Origin: Lachnospiraceae bacterium UBA3711
GTDB taxonomy: Bacteria > Bacillota > Clostridia > Lachnospirales > Lachnospiraceae
Length of the DNA: 16,208 nt
Assembly: GCA_002371345.1 (NCBI GenBank)
Contig: DFHY01000037.1
Location: forward strand, 1 to 16,208
Direction: 5' to 3'
Of this stretch, positions 6,874 through 14,176 are shown in pieces; position 1 is the stretch's first letter, and every line of letters starts with the position of its first letter. Position numbers and translations under genes: made by a program. A model generated the notes under the pieces. The model ran no database searches. It saw only the letters and a list, made by a program, of their open reading frames with translations, and was not told where the DNA came from.

Positions 6874-9546
6874 TTACTCTACTCTGGTAAGCACCGCTCC
6901 CGGCATCCCGGCTTCACGCATCAGATCCCTCATGGCCTTCGCGTACATCTCTCCGTGGAATCCCTGATACCAGTCGATGTAGAACTGTCCTCCCACTTCG
7001 GTCACCTGAAGCATAACGCCTTTTTCCTGCATGACATGGAACGCGCTCATGCGGATACGTTTTCCATACTCCGCGCTGCGGAGTGTCCCCAGATAGCTTA
7101 CGCTCAGGAGAACATCACCCGCCGCGCGCTGCTCAGTGATCAGTGTGTCAAGAGCACCTGAGGCGAATGCCTTCTCATAGCTCTCACAGATACCGCGGTA
7201 TACGCCGCACATTCTCCTGATATTCTGTTCAGAAGTAAATCCTTTCAGGAATTCCCTGTACATATGGTTCAGGCTGGCATCATCCTTCTCAAGATCCTCA
7301 TTTCGGAAAGTATACCTGGTATGTACTACCTGATGGAGAAGGGAATTGTGGTTCCCCATCACCTTGCGGATACTTACCGGCGACATCACATTGATCGGAA
7401 GATTGTTCTCAGGATGTACTCGCTGCGCAGCTCTTGCGAAGAATATTGCAAGCATGGACATGGGACTTCCGCCCACGGACTTCGCGTAGGTCATAAACTC
7501 ATCACCCGGCACACTGATACAGTAGGCGCGGCAGTCATCCTTTGTCAGGAACAGTTCATCCCGGATGCCTTCTTTCGGGACGAAGACCTTCTCCTTATTC
7601 ACCATAGCCATCATAGCTGAAGGATCGACCGCGTCCTCCATCAGATACGCGTCTGTTTCCTGGCCTTCCACGGCTCCGTCCTTCTCGGTATAAACACCGT
7701 CAGGGACAGCATACTCCTTGCCGTCCGCCAGGCAGTAATAATGATAGAAGAAGGTCTCCAGAACCGCCTGGAACCCTGTTCCGTCTATCGGGACATGATC
7801 CGCGTAGATCCACAGGACATTCTCGAGATAGCAGAAGGTTACTGTATGGAAATTGCCGGCTCTTTCAAACGGCTCCACCACTTCGCTGGTTTCGCTGAAA
7901 ACAAAAGGAAGCGGGTTTTCCAGCAGAACAAGCCTGCCGTTCCTTGTCGAAACAGCATATCCCATATACGGATAAACCTTCAATGTCTTGTTCCATGCTT
8001 CCCTGACCGCGTCAGGATCAACCACATCCGCCAGATCAAACCTGTATGTTATGAAGAATGCCTTCGCCACAGGATAAACTCCTCTTGCGAACATTCCCGC
8101 TGTCACAGGACGGATCTCCTTCCATTCCTCTACCGCAGGATCTCCTTCCTTTGACACAAACAGCTTTCTCTCTCGTGTGAACTTACCGCCTCTTAATGCC
8201 CTTACCGTATCCCAGCCGTTGCACTGGCCGGAGCATAAGAAGGCGTCACATCTTGAGAGCAGGTACAGCGCGTAGAAATAATTAACCGTCGTATCCTCCA
8301 GGGCATCAGTGTAAGCCTGGCCTTCCCTGCTCTTCTGCTCGAATTCATAGATGAGCGAGGCACCTTTCTTCCTCATCTCCTTTACACTGGTGCGCTCCTG
8401 GGAGACCGCGATAACCTTCCCCGGAAACGCCGCTTTTATCTTGTCGAAATTATCCTGATCCTCCGTCGCGAGGAATATCTTCTCATAGCCGTCCTCTTCC
8501 ATCCATTTCCTCATCACCGTGATCATCTGGTCCGCGGTCGCATGGATGCGGTCAGAACCGAGGTTCATAGTGATGTAGTCCGTCCCTCTGGCAAGAACAC
8601 CAAGCGTCTTCTTTCCGCCGAGGACCGCGTCGGCATATTCCCTCAGCTCTCCTGCGAAGGTCTCATTCAGTATCTCCTCGCCAAAGCTGGCATTAAACTG
8701 GGAACAGTACCAGGAAATGCTTAACACAGTCAGGTCTTTCAGGGTTATGGTATTATCCTCCGTCGCGTCCTCAGGTTTTGGGGTGATATGAAAATATCTG
8801 CACAGAAGCGACTCCGGATATCTTGTACAGCCTGGCTGAAGGAAGGCTGACAGCCCGCTCTGTGCGCCCACCTTTGAGATCAGGGACATATATGACAGTA
8901 TTGCTCCTATACCGCTTATAGGAGATAATACAAGCTCCATATATTTAAACGGACCCTTCTTCCCTTTTGTTAAATGCTGCCAGAAGAAAACATTCTGAAA
9001 GGCTGAAACGGACCCCAGCTTGCTGAAGTCACGCACGGTATATCCCAGATCAAATGGGCTGTTCGTTACACGAAGCGTTGTCTTCCCATGCTCTTCAGGC
9101 AGTCTTTCTACCTTGTGCATCTGTCCGGCGGACTCTATAAACCAGCTGTATCTCTCGTCTGTATAATAGACTGGTACATCTGTATGTCTGACCGCCACGC
9201 GTGCCAGCGCCACACTGTATTCATCCGCGGCTTCAAGTTCTATCTTCTCAAAGTGCCTGAGGAACTCAAGGCACAGATTCTCTTCATCATCTTCGTCATA
9301 GCTCAGAAATGGGGCATAGAGCAATCCGCCGTTTGTCATCTTCATTATCAGCCCGAGAGCCTGTTCCGGAAACAGCCTCATATTCAGCGTATAAACAAGG
9401 TCGTAATCCGGAACTCTCCCCGTTTCATCGGTTACGTGAAATCTTGTCTCTCCGCCTTTTACCAGAGCAAGCGCGTCATGAAATACATTTGCGCCTTGTT
9501 TTAAAGTGATAAGCTCCTCTTCGCTGCGTTCAGCTATATTCAGCAT
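6874..9546 (-). CDS. Glycosyltransferase (GT23/NodZ-like)-acyltransferase (condensation-like) fusion protein
   Basis: An 890-residue soluble-looking protein with no signal peptide. Residues about 1-310 resemble no domain I can name. Residues about 310-460 look like the nucleotide-sugar half of GT23-type fucosyltransferases (NodZ, FUT8): TLGVLARGTDY (314-324, with R320 where GDP-fucose-binding arginines occur), YEKIFLATED (354-363) and SRCDAFLCSGQCNGWDTVRA (431-450). Residues about 490-890 look like a condensation/alcohol-acetyltransferase-type domain: FFITYRFDL, then ADHVPIDGTG (582-591) carrying the HxxxDG catalytic motif (H584, D588, G589), and later PINVMSPVSIRKVMG, which resembles the PVNLRK stretch of that superfamily. 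The likely role is making an acylated glycoconjugate, but donor and acceptor are unknown. The start is the ATG at 9546 behind GGAGAGGA. The gene is divergent from the secreted hydrolase. No terminator was seen before the fba promoter, so read-through into fba is possible. Confidence 0.7.
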   Translation of the reverse strand: MLNIAERSEEELITLKQGANVFHDALALVKGGETRFHVTDETGRVPDYDLVYTLNMRLFPEQALGLIMKMTNGGLLYAPFLSYDEDDEENLCLEFLRHFEKIELEAADEYSVALARVAVRHTDVPVYYTDERYSWFIESAGQMHKVERLPEEHGKTTLRVTNSPFDLGYTVRDFSKLGSVSAFQNVFFWQHLTKGKKGPFKYMELVLSPISGIGAILSYMSLISKVGAQSGLSAFLQPGCTRYPESLLCRYFHITPKPEDATEDNTITLKDLTVLSISWYCSQFNASFGEEILNETFAGELREYADAVLGGKKTLGVLARGTDYITMNLGSDRIHATADQMITVMRKWMEEDGYEKIFLATEDQDNFDKIKAAFPGKVIAVSQERTSVKEMRKKGASLIYEFEQKSREGQAYTDALEDTTVNYFYALYLLSRCDAFLCSGQCNGWDTVRALRGGKFTRERKLFVSKEGDPAVEEWKEIRPVTAGMFARGVYPVAKAFFITYRFDLADVVDPDAVREAWNKTLKVYPYMGYAVSTRNGRLVLLENPLPFVFSETSEVVEPFERAGNFHTVTFCYLENVLWIYADHVPIDGTGFQAVLETFFYHYYCLADGKEYAVPDGVYTEKDGAVEGQETDAYLMEDAVDPSAMMAMVNKEKVFVPKEGIRDELFLTKDDCRAYCISVPGDEFMTYAKSVGGSPMSMLAIFFARAAQRVHPENNLPINVMSPVSIRKVMGNHNSLLHQVVHTRYTFRNEDLEKDDASLNHMYREFLKGFTSEQNIRRMCGVYRGICESYEKAFASGALDTLITEQRAAGDVLLSVSYLGTLRSAEYGKRIRMSAFHVMQEKGVMLQVTEVGGQFYIDWYQGFHGEMYAKAMRDLMREAGMPGAVLTRVE

Positions 9547-9622
9547 AAAGTTTTCCTCTCCTGTTTCTTCATTCTTCCGCCTTCAATTTGCATGTATTCT
9601 GCCATACATTTCAGTGAAGCCA

Positions 9623-9651
9623 ATTCTATCATCATATCATTCATCACACAA
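9623..9651 (-). promoter_or_regulatory. Probable promoter of the fusion gene
   Basis: TTGTGT (9651-9646, 3 of 6) is 17 bp from TAGAAT (9628-9623, 5 of 6). This predicts a start near 9616 and a leader of about 70 nt before the ATG at 9546. Confidence 0.45.
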
Positions 9652-9676
9652 GATATGTAGTTCAGGAGGTTATGGC

Positions 9677-9703
9677 ATGGACCATACTGCACACATAATG
9701 TGA
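9677..9703 (+). other. Eight-codon ORF with a perfect Shine-Dalgarno
   Basis: AGGAGG (9664-9669) stands 7 nt before ATG at 9677, which opens MDHTAHIM and stops at TGA 9701-9703. It lies about 115 bp before the tannase-like gene. It would matter as a leader peptide only if a transcript begins upstream of 9660, and no strong promoter was found there. It could be chance. Confidence 0.2.
9692..9702. promoter_or_regulatory. Palindrome between the divergent promoters
   Basis: CACAT-A-ATGTG is a perfect 11-bp palindrome roughly midway between the two divergent promoters. That is a natural place for a shared operator. No regulator gene is adjacent. Confidence 0.3.
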
Positions 9704-9751
9704 TTTTCATCTAATGGACACATACAGGTCATGAATTTTTCAAAGTCTGTC

Positions 9752-9760
9752 TGCTATTAT
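9752..9760 (+). promoter_or_regulatory. Extended -10 promoter of the tannase-like gene
   Basis: TG-C-TATTAT (9752-9760) fits an extended -10 element; no good -35 box is present. The predicted transcript start is near 9767, about 53 nt before the start codon. Confidence 0.4.
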
Positions 9761-9805
9761 CACGGAACATTGAAATTCGATATTTGTTTTCAAAGCTTCA
9801 TCAGC

Positions 9806-9811
9806 AGGAGG
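9806..9811 (+). promoter_or_regulatory. Ribosome binding site of the tannase-like gene (decides the start)
   Basis: A perfect AGGAGG lies 8 nt before the ATG at 9820. An in-frame TTG at 9784 lies upstream of this site and would place it inside the coding region, so the ATG giving MTLSKRTTSLIL, a normal signal peptide, is chosen. Confidence 0.85.
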
Positions 9812-9819
9812 TAATATTC

Positions 9820-12204
9820 ATGACGCTATCCAAAAGAACCACATCACTGATCCTTACGCCGGCTCTTTGTCTCAGCCTGTGTATGGCTTCTGCGGCCGCG
9901 GAGACTGAATCTGTCCCGGCTGTATCGTCTGAAGGGAAAGGTGGCTCTGCAGCCGTAGTATCTTCAGATGTGAAGGACGATTCTGCCTCAGCTGCAGAGG
10001 TTTCCGCCTCATCCAGGACTGAAGAAATGTCGGCTGTTGAAGACGCGCTCAATCTCTCCAATATGAACTCTGAGTGGACATACGATGATTCTTCGGATTC
10101 ATGGACTCTGTCTGTCGTCACTGCAGTCACAAATCCTGAGATCGAGGATGAGCAGGGTGTTTCCGTATGTGTGCCCGGCGCTTATGTAAAGGGTATCGAT
10201 ACGGACGGCGACGGAGTTGAGGATGTCACATCCGGAACTGCTGCCGGTAATCTTGTCATCGATTACGATGCTTCTGTCACCAGTACTAACGGCCAGGTCT
10301 ATACAGCCTCAACAGCGCCTGTGATAGTGAATACCGGCGCCGCGGGCTACAGCGAGCAGAGCAATCAAACCGCGGCTTCCACATATGCGGCTGAAGGATA
10401 TATCAATGTTGCCTGCGGCAACCGCGGCAAGCAGAGCACTCTCTCAGACGGTACTTACACAGGGGATGCCCCAAGCTGTCTTGTCGACCAGAAGAACGCG
10501 GTCCGGTTTGTAAAGTACAACATTCTTCTCGGCAATATTCCCGGAAGTGTTGAGTACTTCGTGTCTACAGGCGGCTCAGGCGGAGGCGCTCACGCAACTA
10601 TGCTCGCGGCCACTTCTGACAATCCTGATTTCTATGACTATGAGATCGCTGCCGGAGCAGTCGGTGTCTATAAGGATCCTGACGGCAATTATGTAACCAG
10701 CGTGATGATCAACGGTGAGGAGACTGAGCTTTCTGACGGTATGTGGGGCTGCATGGCGTACAGCGCCATCACATCTCTGGCGGAAGCCGACATGGCAATG
10801 GCATTTGAATACTTCCTTGATACGACGTACAGCTTCAATACTGATTTCCAGAAGAAGATGGCCGGGTATCTGGCCGCGGAGTACATGGATTATATCAACA
10901 GCAGAAACCTCTCGGTCAATGAGTCGGACGTCGGATTTGACCTGAATGGTGACGATGATACGGATGATGAGGTCGCGCTGACTATCAAATATGACGCCGA
11001 TACACATGCTGACACCAATGGTTACTACGGCACTTATGTTGATCTTTATCTGGCGGAATTCGAGGACAGCCTGAACGACTATCTCGCCAGGCTCGACTAC
11101 GCTGATGACTGGACATGGTTCGATTCGGAAGGAAATGCACTCTCCGATGAGGAGGTCGCCGCGATGACCTCTGAAGACAGGGCAAGAGCATTTATCGAGG
11201 GACGTTATGCCAAGGGCAGCACAGGCAGCGATTCAATGGGCGGCCCCGGGGGCATGGGCGGCTTCGGCGGCGGCATGAAAGGCAATGGCGGATCCGGAGG
11301 CATGGGCGGCAACGGCAGGCCTGAAGGACTTGGCAATGGCGGGCCCGATGATATGAACTTTGACCAGACTGAGGGCGGCGGCATTCCTGACGGTATGAGC
11401 TCTGGCCAGACTGAGGGCGGCGGCATTCCTGACGGTATGAGCTCTGGCCAGACTGAGGGCGGCGGCATTCCTGATGGTATGAATGTGGAAGAAGTGGGTA
11501 CCCCCGACGCGGGCACAACGCAGTCTGCGGGCAGCTCAACAAACTCCGCGAACTATTCATCCTTCGAAGAGATGCTTGAAGCATATAAGGAAGACATTGC
11601 GCAGATTGAGGAGGGCGATATGTACGGCAACAATATTGTCGAACTGTATGATCCGACTAATTATATCGGTGCGGAAGACACTAACGGTCCGACATGGGCG
11701 CGGCTCCTTATGGGTGCTTCGGAGGGTGATATCTCCATGTTCAACTCTCTGAATCTTCAGATAGCATGGCTCGCGGCCGGGACTGACGCGGAGATTGAAT
11801 GGCAGTGGAACGGCGGCCACGTTCCGTCTGAGATTTTCGGAGATTCACTGCCGCTGTATGTGGATATGATGTACGGAAAATATGTTGACGGCGCGGCTGA
11901 GATTACAAAAGAAGCTCCAGCCGGCCAGACAGAGAATGGAACGGAAACGGAAGCCACAGGTACTGACCTGTCAGAATGGATCACCTACGATCCTGTGAAC
12001 GGAGTATCCTTCTCCGTGGCGGATGCGGCCGCGTACCGTACGGCAGGCGCAAGCAAGGCAATCCCGGGATTTGACGTTATTGATTACGGACAGGAAGACT
12101 ATGTATTCGGAAGTACATCAGAAGACGCCCGGCACTGGGACAGCCATGTACTGAGCGTCCTCGAGAAATACTCGGATGAACTGGCAGAGCTGTTCTCAGA
12201 ATAA
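9820..12204 (+). CDS. Secreted tannase-like alpha/beta hydrolase with Gly/Met-rich insert
   Basis: Exported esterase-like protein of 794 residues. The N-terminus is a Sec signal peptide (basic TLSKR, hydrophobic core about 9-22, likely cleavage after ASAAA near 27; no good lipobox), followed by a Ser/Ala/Glu-rich linker to about 70. The hydrolase core resembles bacterial (Lactobacillus-type) tannases: VACGNRGKQS (197-206), DQKNAVRFVKYN (223-234), the nucleophile elbow GGSGGGA with S253, and a C-terminal part with EGDIS (D637) and NGGHVPSE (H667) as likely acid and histidine. GIDTDGDGVEDV (125-136) and LNGDDDTDDEV (375-385) look like calcium-binding Asp loops. Residues about 466-575 are a Gly/Met-rich insert splitting the fold between nucleophile and Asp/His, with 14-residue repeats TEGGGIPDGMSSGQ. 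The probable role is ester cleavage of plant phenolics or another acylated substrate outside the cell; specificity is unproven. Confidence 0.75.
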   Translation: MTLSKRTTSLILTPALCLSLCMASAAAETESVPAVSSEGKGGSAAVVSSDVKDDSASAAEVSASSRTEEMSAVEDALNLSNMNSEWTYDDSSDSWTLSVVTAVTNPEIEDEQGVSVCVPGAYVKGIDTDGDGVEDVTSGTAAGNLVIDYDASVTSTNGQVYTASTAPVIVNTGAAGYSEQSNQTAASTYAAEGYINVACGNRGKQSTLSDGTYTGDAPSCLVDQKNAVRFVKYNILLGNIPGSVEYFVSTGGSGGGAHATMLAATSDNPDFYDYEIAAGAVGVYKDPDGNYVTSVMINGEETELSDGMWGCMAYSAITSLAEADMAMAFEYFLDTTYSFNTDFQKKMAGYLAAEYMDYINSRNLSVNESDVGFDLNGDDDTDDEVALTIKYDADTHADTNGYYGTYVDLYLAEFEDSLNDYLARLDYADDWTWFDSEGNALSDEEVAAMTSEDRARAFIEGRYAKGSTGSDSMGGPGGMGGFGGGMKGNGGSGGMGGNGRPEGLGNGGPDDMNFDQTEGGGIPDGMSSGQTEGGGIPDGMSSGQTEGGGIPDGMNVEEVGTPDAGTTQSAGSSTNSANYSSFEEMLEAYKEDIAQIEEGDMYGNNIVELYDPTNYIGAEDTNGPTWARLLMGASEGDISMFNSLNLQIAWLAAGTDAEIEWQWNGGHVPSEIFGDSLPLYVDMMYGKYVDGAAEITKEAPAGQTENGTETEATGTDLSEWITYDPVNGVSFSVADAAAYRTAGASKAIPGFDVIDYGQEDYVFGSTSEDARHWDSHVLSVLEKYSDELAELFSE
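11365..11482 (+). repeat. 42-bp in-frame tandem repeat, about 2.8 copies
   Basis: Units begin at 11365, 11407 and 11449. The first two are identical over 42 bp; the third matches for about 34 bp with one change (gac to gat), then diverges. 42 is a multiple of 3, so copy-number change would lengthen or shorten the protein by 14 residues without a frameshift. Confidence 0.95.
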
Positions 12205-12258
12205 CCAATTCTGAATAAGATACACGGTCATCTTACAGGATAATGCAATCTGACACAT

Positions 12259-12289
12259 TCAGGCGCGGATGCGAAAGCACCGCGCCTGA
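12259..12289 (+). terminator. Probable terminator of the tannase-like gene
   Basis: TCAGGCGCGG (12259-12268) pairs with CCGCGCCTGA (12280-12289). The stem continues past a bulged A as TGC/GCA capped by a GAAA tetraloop. The tail is only TCATTTC, so efficiency is uncertain. It lies 55 bp after the stop codon. Confidence 0.6.
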
Positions 12290-12327
12290 TCATTTCACTA
12301 CAACGCTTTAATCATCAAATTACAATA

Positions 12328-12356
12328 TTGCATTTTTCACTGCACCATGCTATGTT
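12328..12356 (+). promoter_or_regulatory. Possible promoter with a dyad over its -10 box
   Basis: TTGCAT (12328-12333) lies 17 bp from TATGTT (12351-12356). A perfect 8-bp dyad, TGCTATGT-TGAAC-ACATAGCA (12348-12368), covers the -10 box, as a repressor site would. It points toward the nuclease remnant, so it may be a fossil promoter. Confidence 0.35.
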
Positions 12357-12458
12357 GAACACATAGCAAGTCAGATCATCTAATGGCTGCGATAGCATAT
12401 GCAGCTGTCAACATGCGGTATTCTCCGCGATCACCCTTGCTTGTCACATGTTCATAGC

Positions 12459-12719
12459 AGGGGAAAGACACCATCCGCAGCGATAACGAAGAAGCTGGAT
12501 GAGCTTGTCCAAAAAGCCAGACAGCACAAGGAATGGAGGCTGGAGTATATGACATTGCTCGAACGCGATGAACAGATGCGGGAAGAAGGGCGCAGGGAAG
12601 AGCACATTAACACTGAGAGGGAAGCCGCTCGAGCTGATGCCGCAGAAAAAGCTGTCAAAGACCTGCAAGAGAAAAACCGGCTGCTGGAGGAGAGACTTGC
12701 TTTGCTTACACACACATGA
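12459..12719 (+). pseudogene. C-terminal remnant of an Rpn/PD-(D/E)XK-type nuclease
   Basis: The frame from RGKTPSAAITKKLDELVQ through EWRLEYMTLLERDEQMREEG, then a charged coiled coil ending in RLLEERLALL, matches the usual C-terminus of Rpn-family (recombination-promoting nuclease / PDDEXK transposase-like) proteins common in Lachnospiraceae. Full-length members are about 300 residues; only about 86 remain, and the catalytic PD-(D/E)XK core is missing. An ATG exists in frame at 12399, but the residues between it and the homologous part do not look like the family, and there is no ribosome binding site. It is therefore called a remnant. Recognition is by pattern memory. Confidence 0.6.
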
Positions 12720-12756
12720 GCCATATTAACGTCATAAATCAGTTTCTTTATATCTG

Positions 12757-12833
12757 AAAAAGAGAAACGGAGATGTTGCACCCGGCATCCGGACTCATGA
12801 ACCGGTATATGAATCCGAAAGTCAGATGCAACA
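12757..12833 (-). terminator. Two-tier hairpin terminator after the pyridoxal kinase gene
   Basis: On the minus strand the outer arms TGTTGCA (12833-12827) and TGCAACA (12780-12774) enclose an inner stem TTCGGATTCAT (12819-12809) with ATGAGTCCGGA (12798-12788). The inner stem pairs at all 11 positions if two G-U pairs are allowed. A tail TTTCTCTTTTT follows at 12768-12757. The wobble pairs form only in the leftward transcript, supporting use by the kinase gene, whose stop codon is about 30 bp upstream. Confidence 0.65.
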
Positions 12834-12861
12834 CCCCCGCTAACGCTCTTTGTCCCGCCAC

Positions 12862-13692
12862 TCACTGCATCTTTATCACAAGGCTTGGCAGTGTCACTTC
12901 AAAGTCGACGCCGTAAGTGTCGGCTCCAACATGCCTGAAAGTGTAATCTATAGTCTCCTTCGTATAATCGCACGCGATCCGGAACGCCTCCGGCAGGCTC
13001 CTGCCCCTTGTCAGAGCACCAACAACCACCGAGGAGAAGATGTCGCCGGTTCCATGGTAGCTCACCGGCACATGCTCTGTATAATATTCAAAGTGCTCTC
13101 CGTTCACAGTATTCAGGCCCATGATGCCGATCTTTCCTTCCTCGAACGACACGCCGGTGAGCGTCACATACTTCGGCCCAAGCTGCGCAAGAGCGTCCAG
13201 CATATCAGTTATATACTTGCGGTCGTACTTAGTCTTATACGGAAGACCGGTCATAAATGAAGCTTCCGTCAGGTTCGGCACGATCAGATCGGCCTTCGCG
13301 CACAGCTTGGTGTTCTCCCTCGCATAAGCCTCATCAAAAGCAGGATACAGCTTCCCGTTATCAGCCATCACAGGATCCACCACAATCAGATTGGAATCCG
13401 TTTTAAACTCATCAAAGAACCTCGATACGATCTCTATCTGCTCGAAGGATCCAAGGTATCCGGTATAGATTGCGTCAAACGCAAACTTCTCCTTCTTCCA
13501 GTGCTCCGCGATCGGAACAATCTGATCCGTCAGATCCTTGCAGGTGAAGCCGCTGAACATGGTGTGCGTCGACAGCACCGCAGTCGGCAGGATAGCCGTT
13601 TCCACTCCCATTGCGGAAATGATCGGCAGCGCGACTGTCAGTGAACATTTTCCAACACATGAAATATCCTGGATCGTTATTATTCTCTTCAT
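12862..13692 (-). CDS. Pyridoxal/pyridoxamine kinase (PdxK/PdxY-type)
   Basis: Cytoplasmic ribokinase-superfamily enzyme that phosphorylates vitamin B6 vitamers with ATP in the pyridoxal 5'-phosphate salvage pathway. It has 276 residues, the normal length. Seen: ISCVGKCSLTVALPII (10-25) at the vitamer-binding N-terminus, VVDPVMADNGKLY (104-116), VPNLTEA (138-144) and the anion-hole/catalytic motif YHGTGDIFSS (212-221) with D217 as probable base. The start is the ATG at 13692 behind AAGGAGGTG (spacing about 10 nt). It has its own promoter (13879-13851), a leader of about 150 nt and a terminator, so it is monocistronic. It lies between two decayed nuclease genes. PdxK and PdxY subtypes, or a thiamine-pathway (ThiD-like) kinase, cannot be separated by eye, though the motif set favours the pyridoxal group. 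Confidence 0.9.
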   Translation of the reverse strand: MKRIITIQDISCVGKCSLTVALPIISAMGVETAILPTAVLSTHTMFSGFTCKDLTDQIVPIAEHWKKEKFAFDAIYTGYLGSFEQIEIVSRFFDEFKTDSNLIVVDPVMADNGKLYPAFDEAYARENTKLCAKADLIVPNLTEASFMTGLPYKTKYDRKYITDMLDALAQLGPKYVTLTGVSFEEGKIGIMGLNTVNGEHFEYYTEHVPVSYHGTGDIFSSVVVGALTRGRSLPEAFRIACDYTKETIDYTFRHVGADTYGVDFEVTLPSLVIKMQ

Positions 13693-13844
13693 ATCAACAG
13701 CACCTCCTTCAAATGATCTGAAGTGAAAACTCTTCCGTGCCCGTCTTAAGCTCAGTCAGGTTATACACGCTTCTACCGGTGCCGGGCAACAATATTTGTC
13801 CGGCTTCGGAAAGCGATCCCCTGCTGAGTGCAGGCTCCGAAATT
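13693..13844 (-). promoter_or_regulatory. Long structured 5' leader of the pyridoxal kinase gene
   Basis: About 150 nt lie between the predicted transcript start and the ATG. A hairpin with 9-base arms around a 6-nt loop (13804-13781; one mismatch on the leader strand) lies near the middle. A small stem CTTCA/TGAAG (13723-13707) ends on the first base of the GGAGG Shine-Dalgarno. No known riboswitch consensus was recognised. The function is inferred from length and structure only. Confidence 0.35.
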
Positions 13845-13850
13845 CCTATC

Positions 13851-13879
13851 ATCTTATATCGCGTAACATATGATGTCAA
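13851..13879 (-). promoter_or_regulatory. Promoter of the pyridoxal kinase gene
   Basis: A perfect TTGACA (13879-13874) lies 17 bp from TAAGAT (13856-13851, 4 of 6 consensus). Confidence 0.6.
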
Positions 13880-13945
13880 TATCCCCTACCTGTTCGGTCG
13901 GTTATTGTCTGGCTGGTTATTTGCCTGATGGATAACTGATACTCC

Positions 13946-14176
13946 TTACAACTTCCGGACCAGACATTCTTTTCCCTGGAATGCGAAACCGTACTTCAGG
14001 ATATTTTCTGCCGGGATGCCCCGGGCCAGCAGATCCGCCTCATACTGCTTCTCCTCGATTTGCCGCAGGGCGTTCTGAACCGTATCTTCCAGTCCTTTCT
14101 CATCATCCAGTGTGTCAAATACTTTAAATTCCAGAATAGCGGCAGGCTTTCCTTTCTCTTACGCTTTTCCGCTCAT
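13946..14176 (-). pseudogene. C-terminal remnant of an AAA-ATPase/PD-(D/E)XK (DUF1703-type) gene
   Basis: After an in-frame stop (TAA 14161-14159) the frame reads EKGKPAAILEFKVFD, then LEDTVQNALRQIEEKQYEAD, LLARGIPAENILKYGFAFQG and KECLVRKL before TAA at 13948-13946. This is the characteristic end of the large AAA-ATPase proteins with a C-terminal PD-(D/E)XK nuclease domain found in many copies in gut Clostridia and Bacteroides; ILEFK carries the ExK part of the nuclease motif. Family members are usually over 500 residues, so the ATPase part and the first half of the nuclease are gone. A short in-frame ATG leader (14176, MSGKA then stop) precedes it. It is broken and not expected to be active. 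Confidence 0.75.

Noticed and set aside
9820..9900. Lipoprotein signal peptide on the tannase-like protein
   Set aside because: The candidate cysteine (LSLC, residue 21) has Leu at -1, which is a poor lipobox; an AxA-type cleavage after ASAAA fits better.
11365..11482. CRISPR-like direct repeats
   Set aside because: The units are adjacent without spacers and stay in the coding frame, so they are an internal protein repeat.
11192..11584. Minus-strand frames rich in Pro, Arg and repeated motifs
   Set aside because: They are reverse translations of the Gly/Met-rich repeats of the tannase-like gene, not independent genes.
12774..12833. Nested inverted repeats as a small mobile element (MITE)
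   Set aside because: The T-rich tail on the minus strand and the position just after the kinase stop codon favour a terminator. No target-site duplication was seen.
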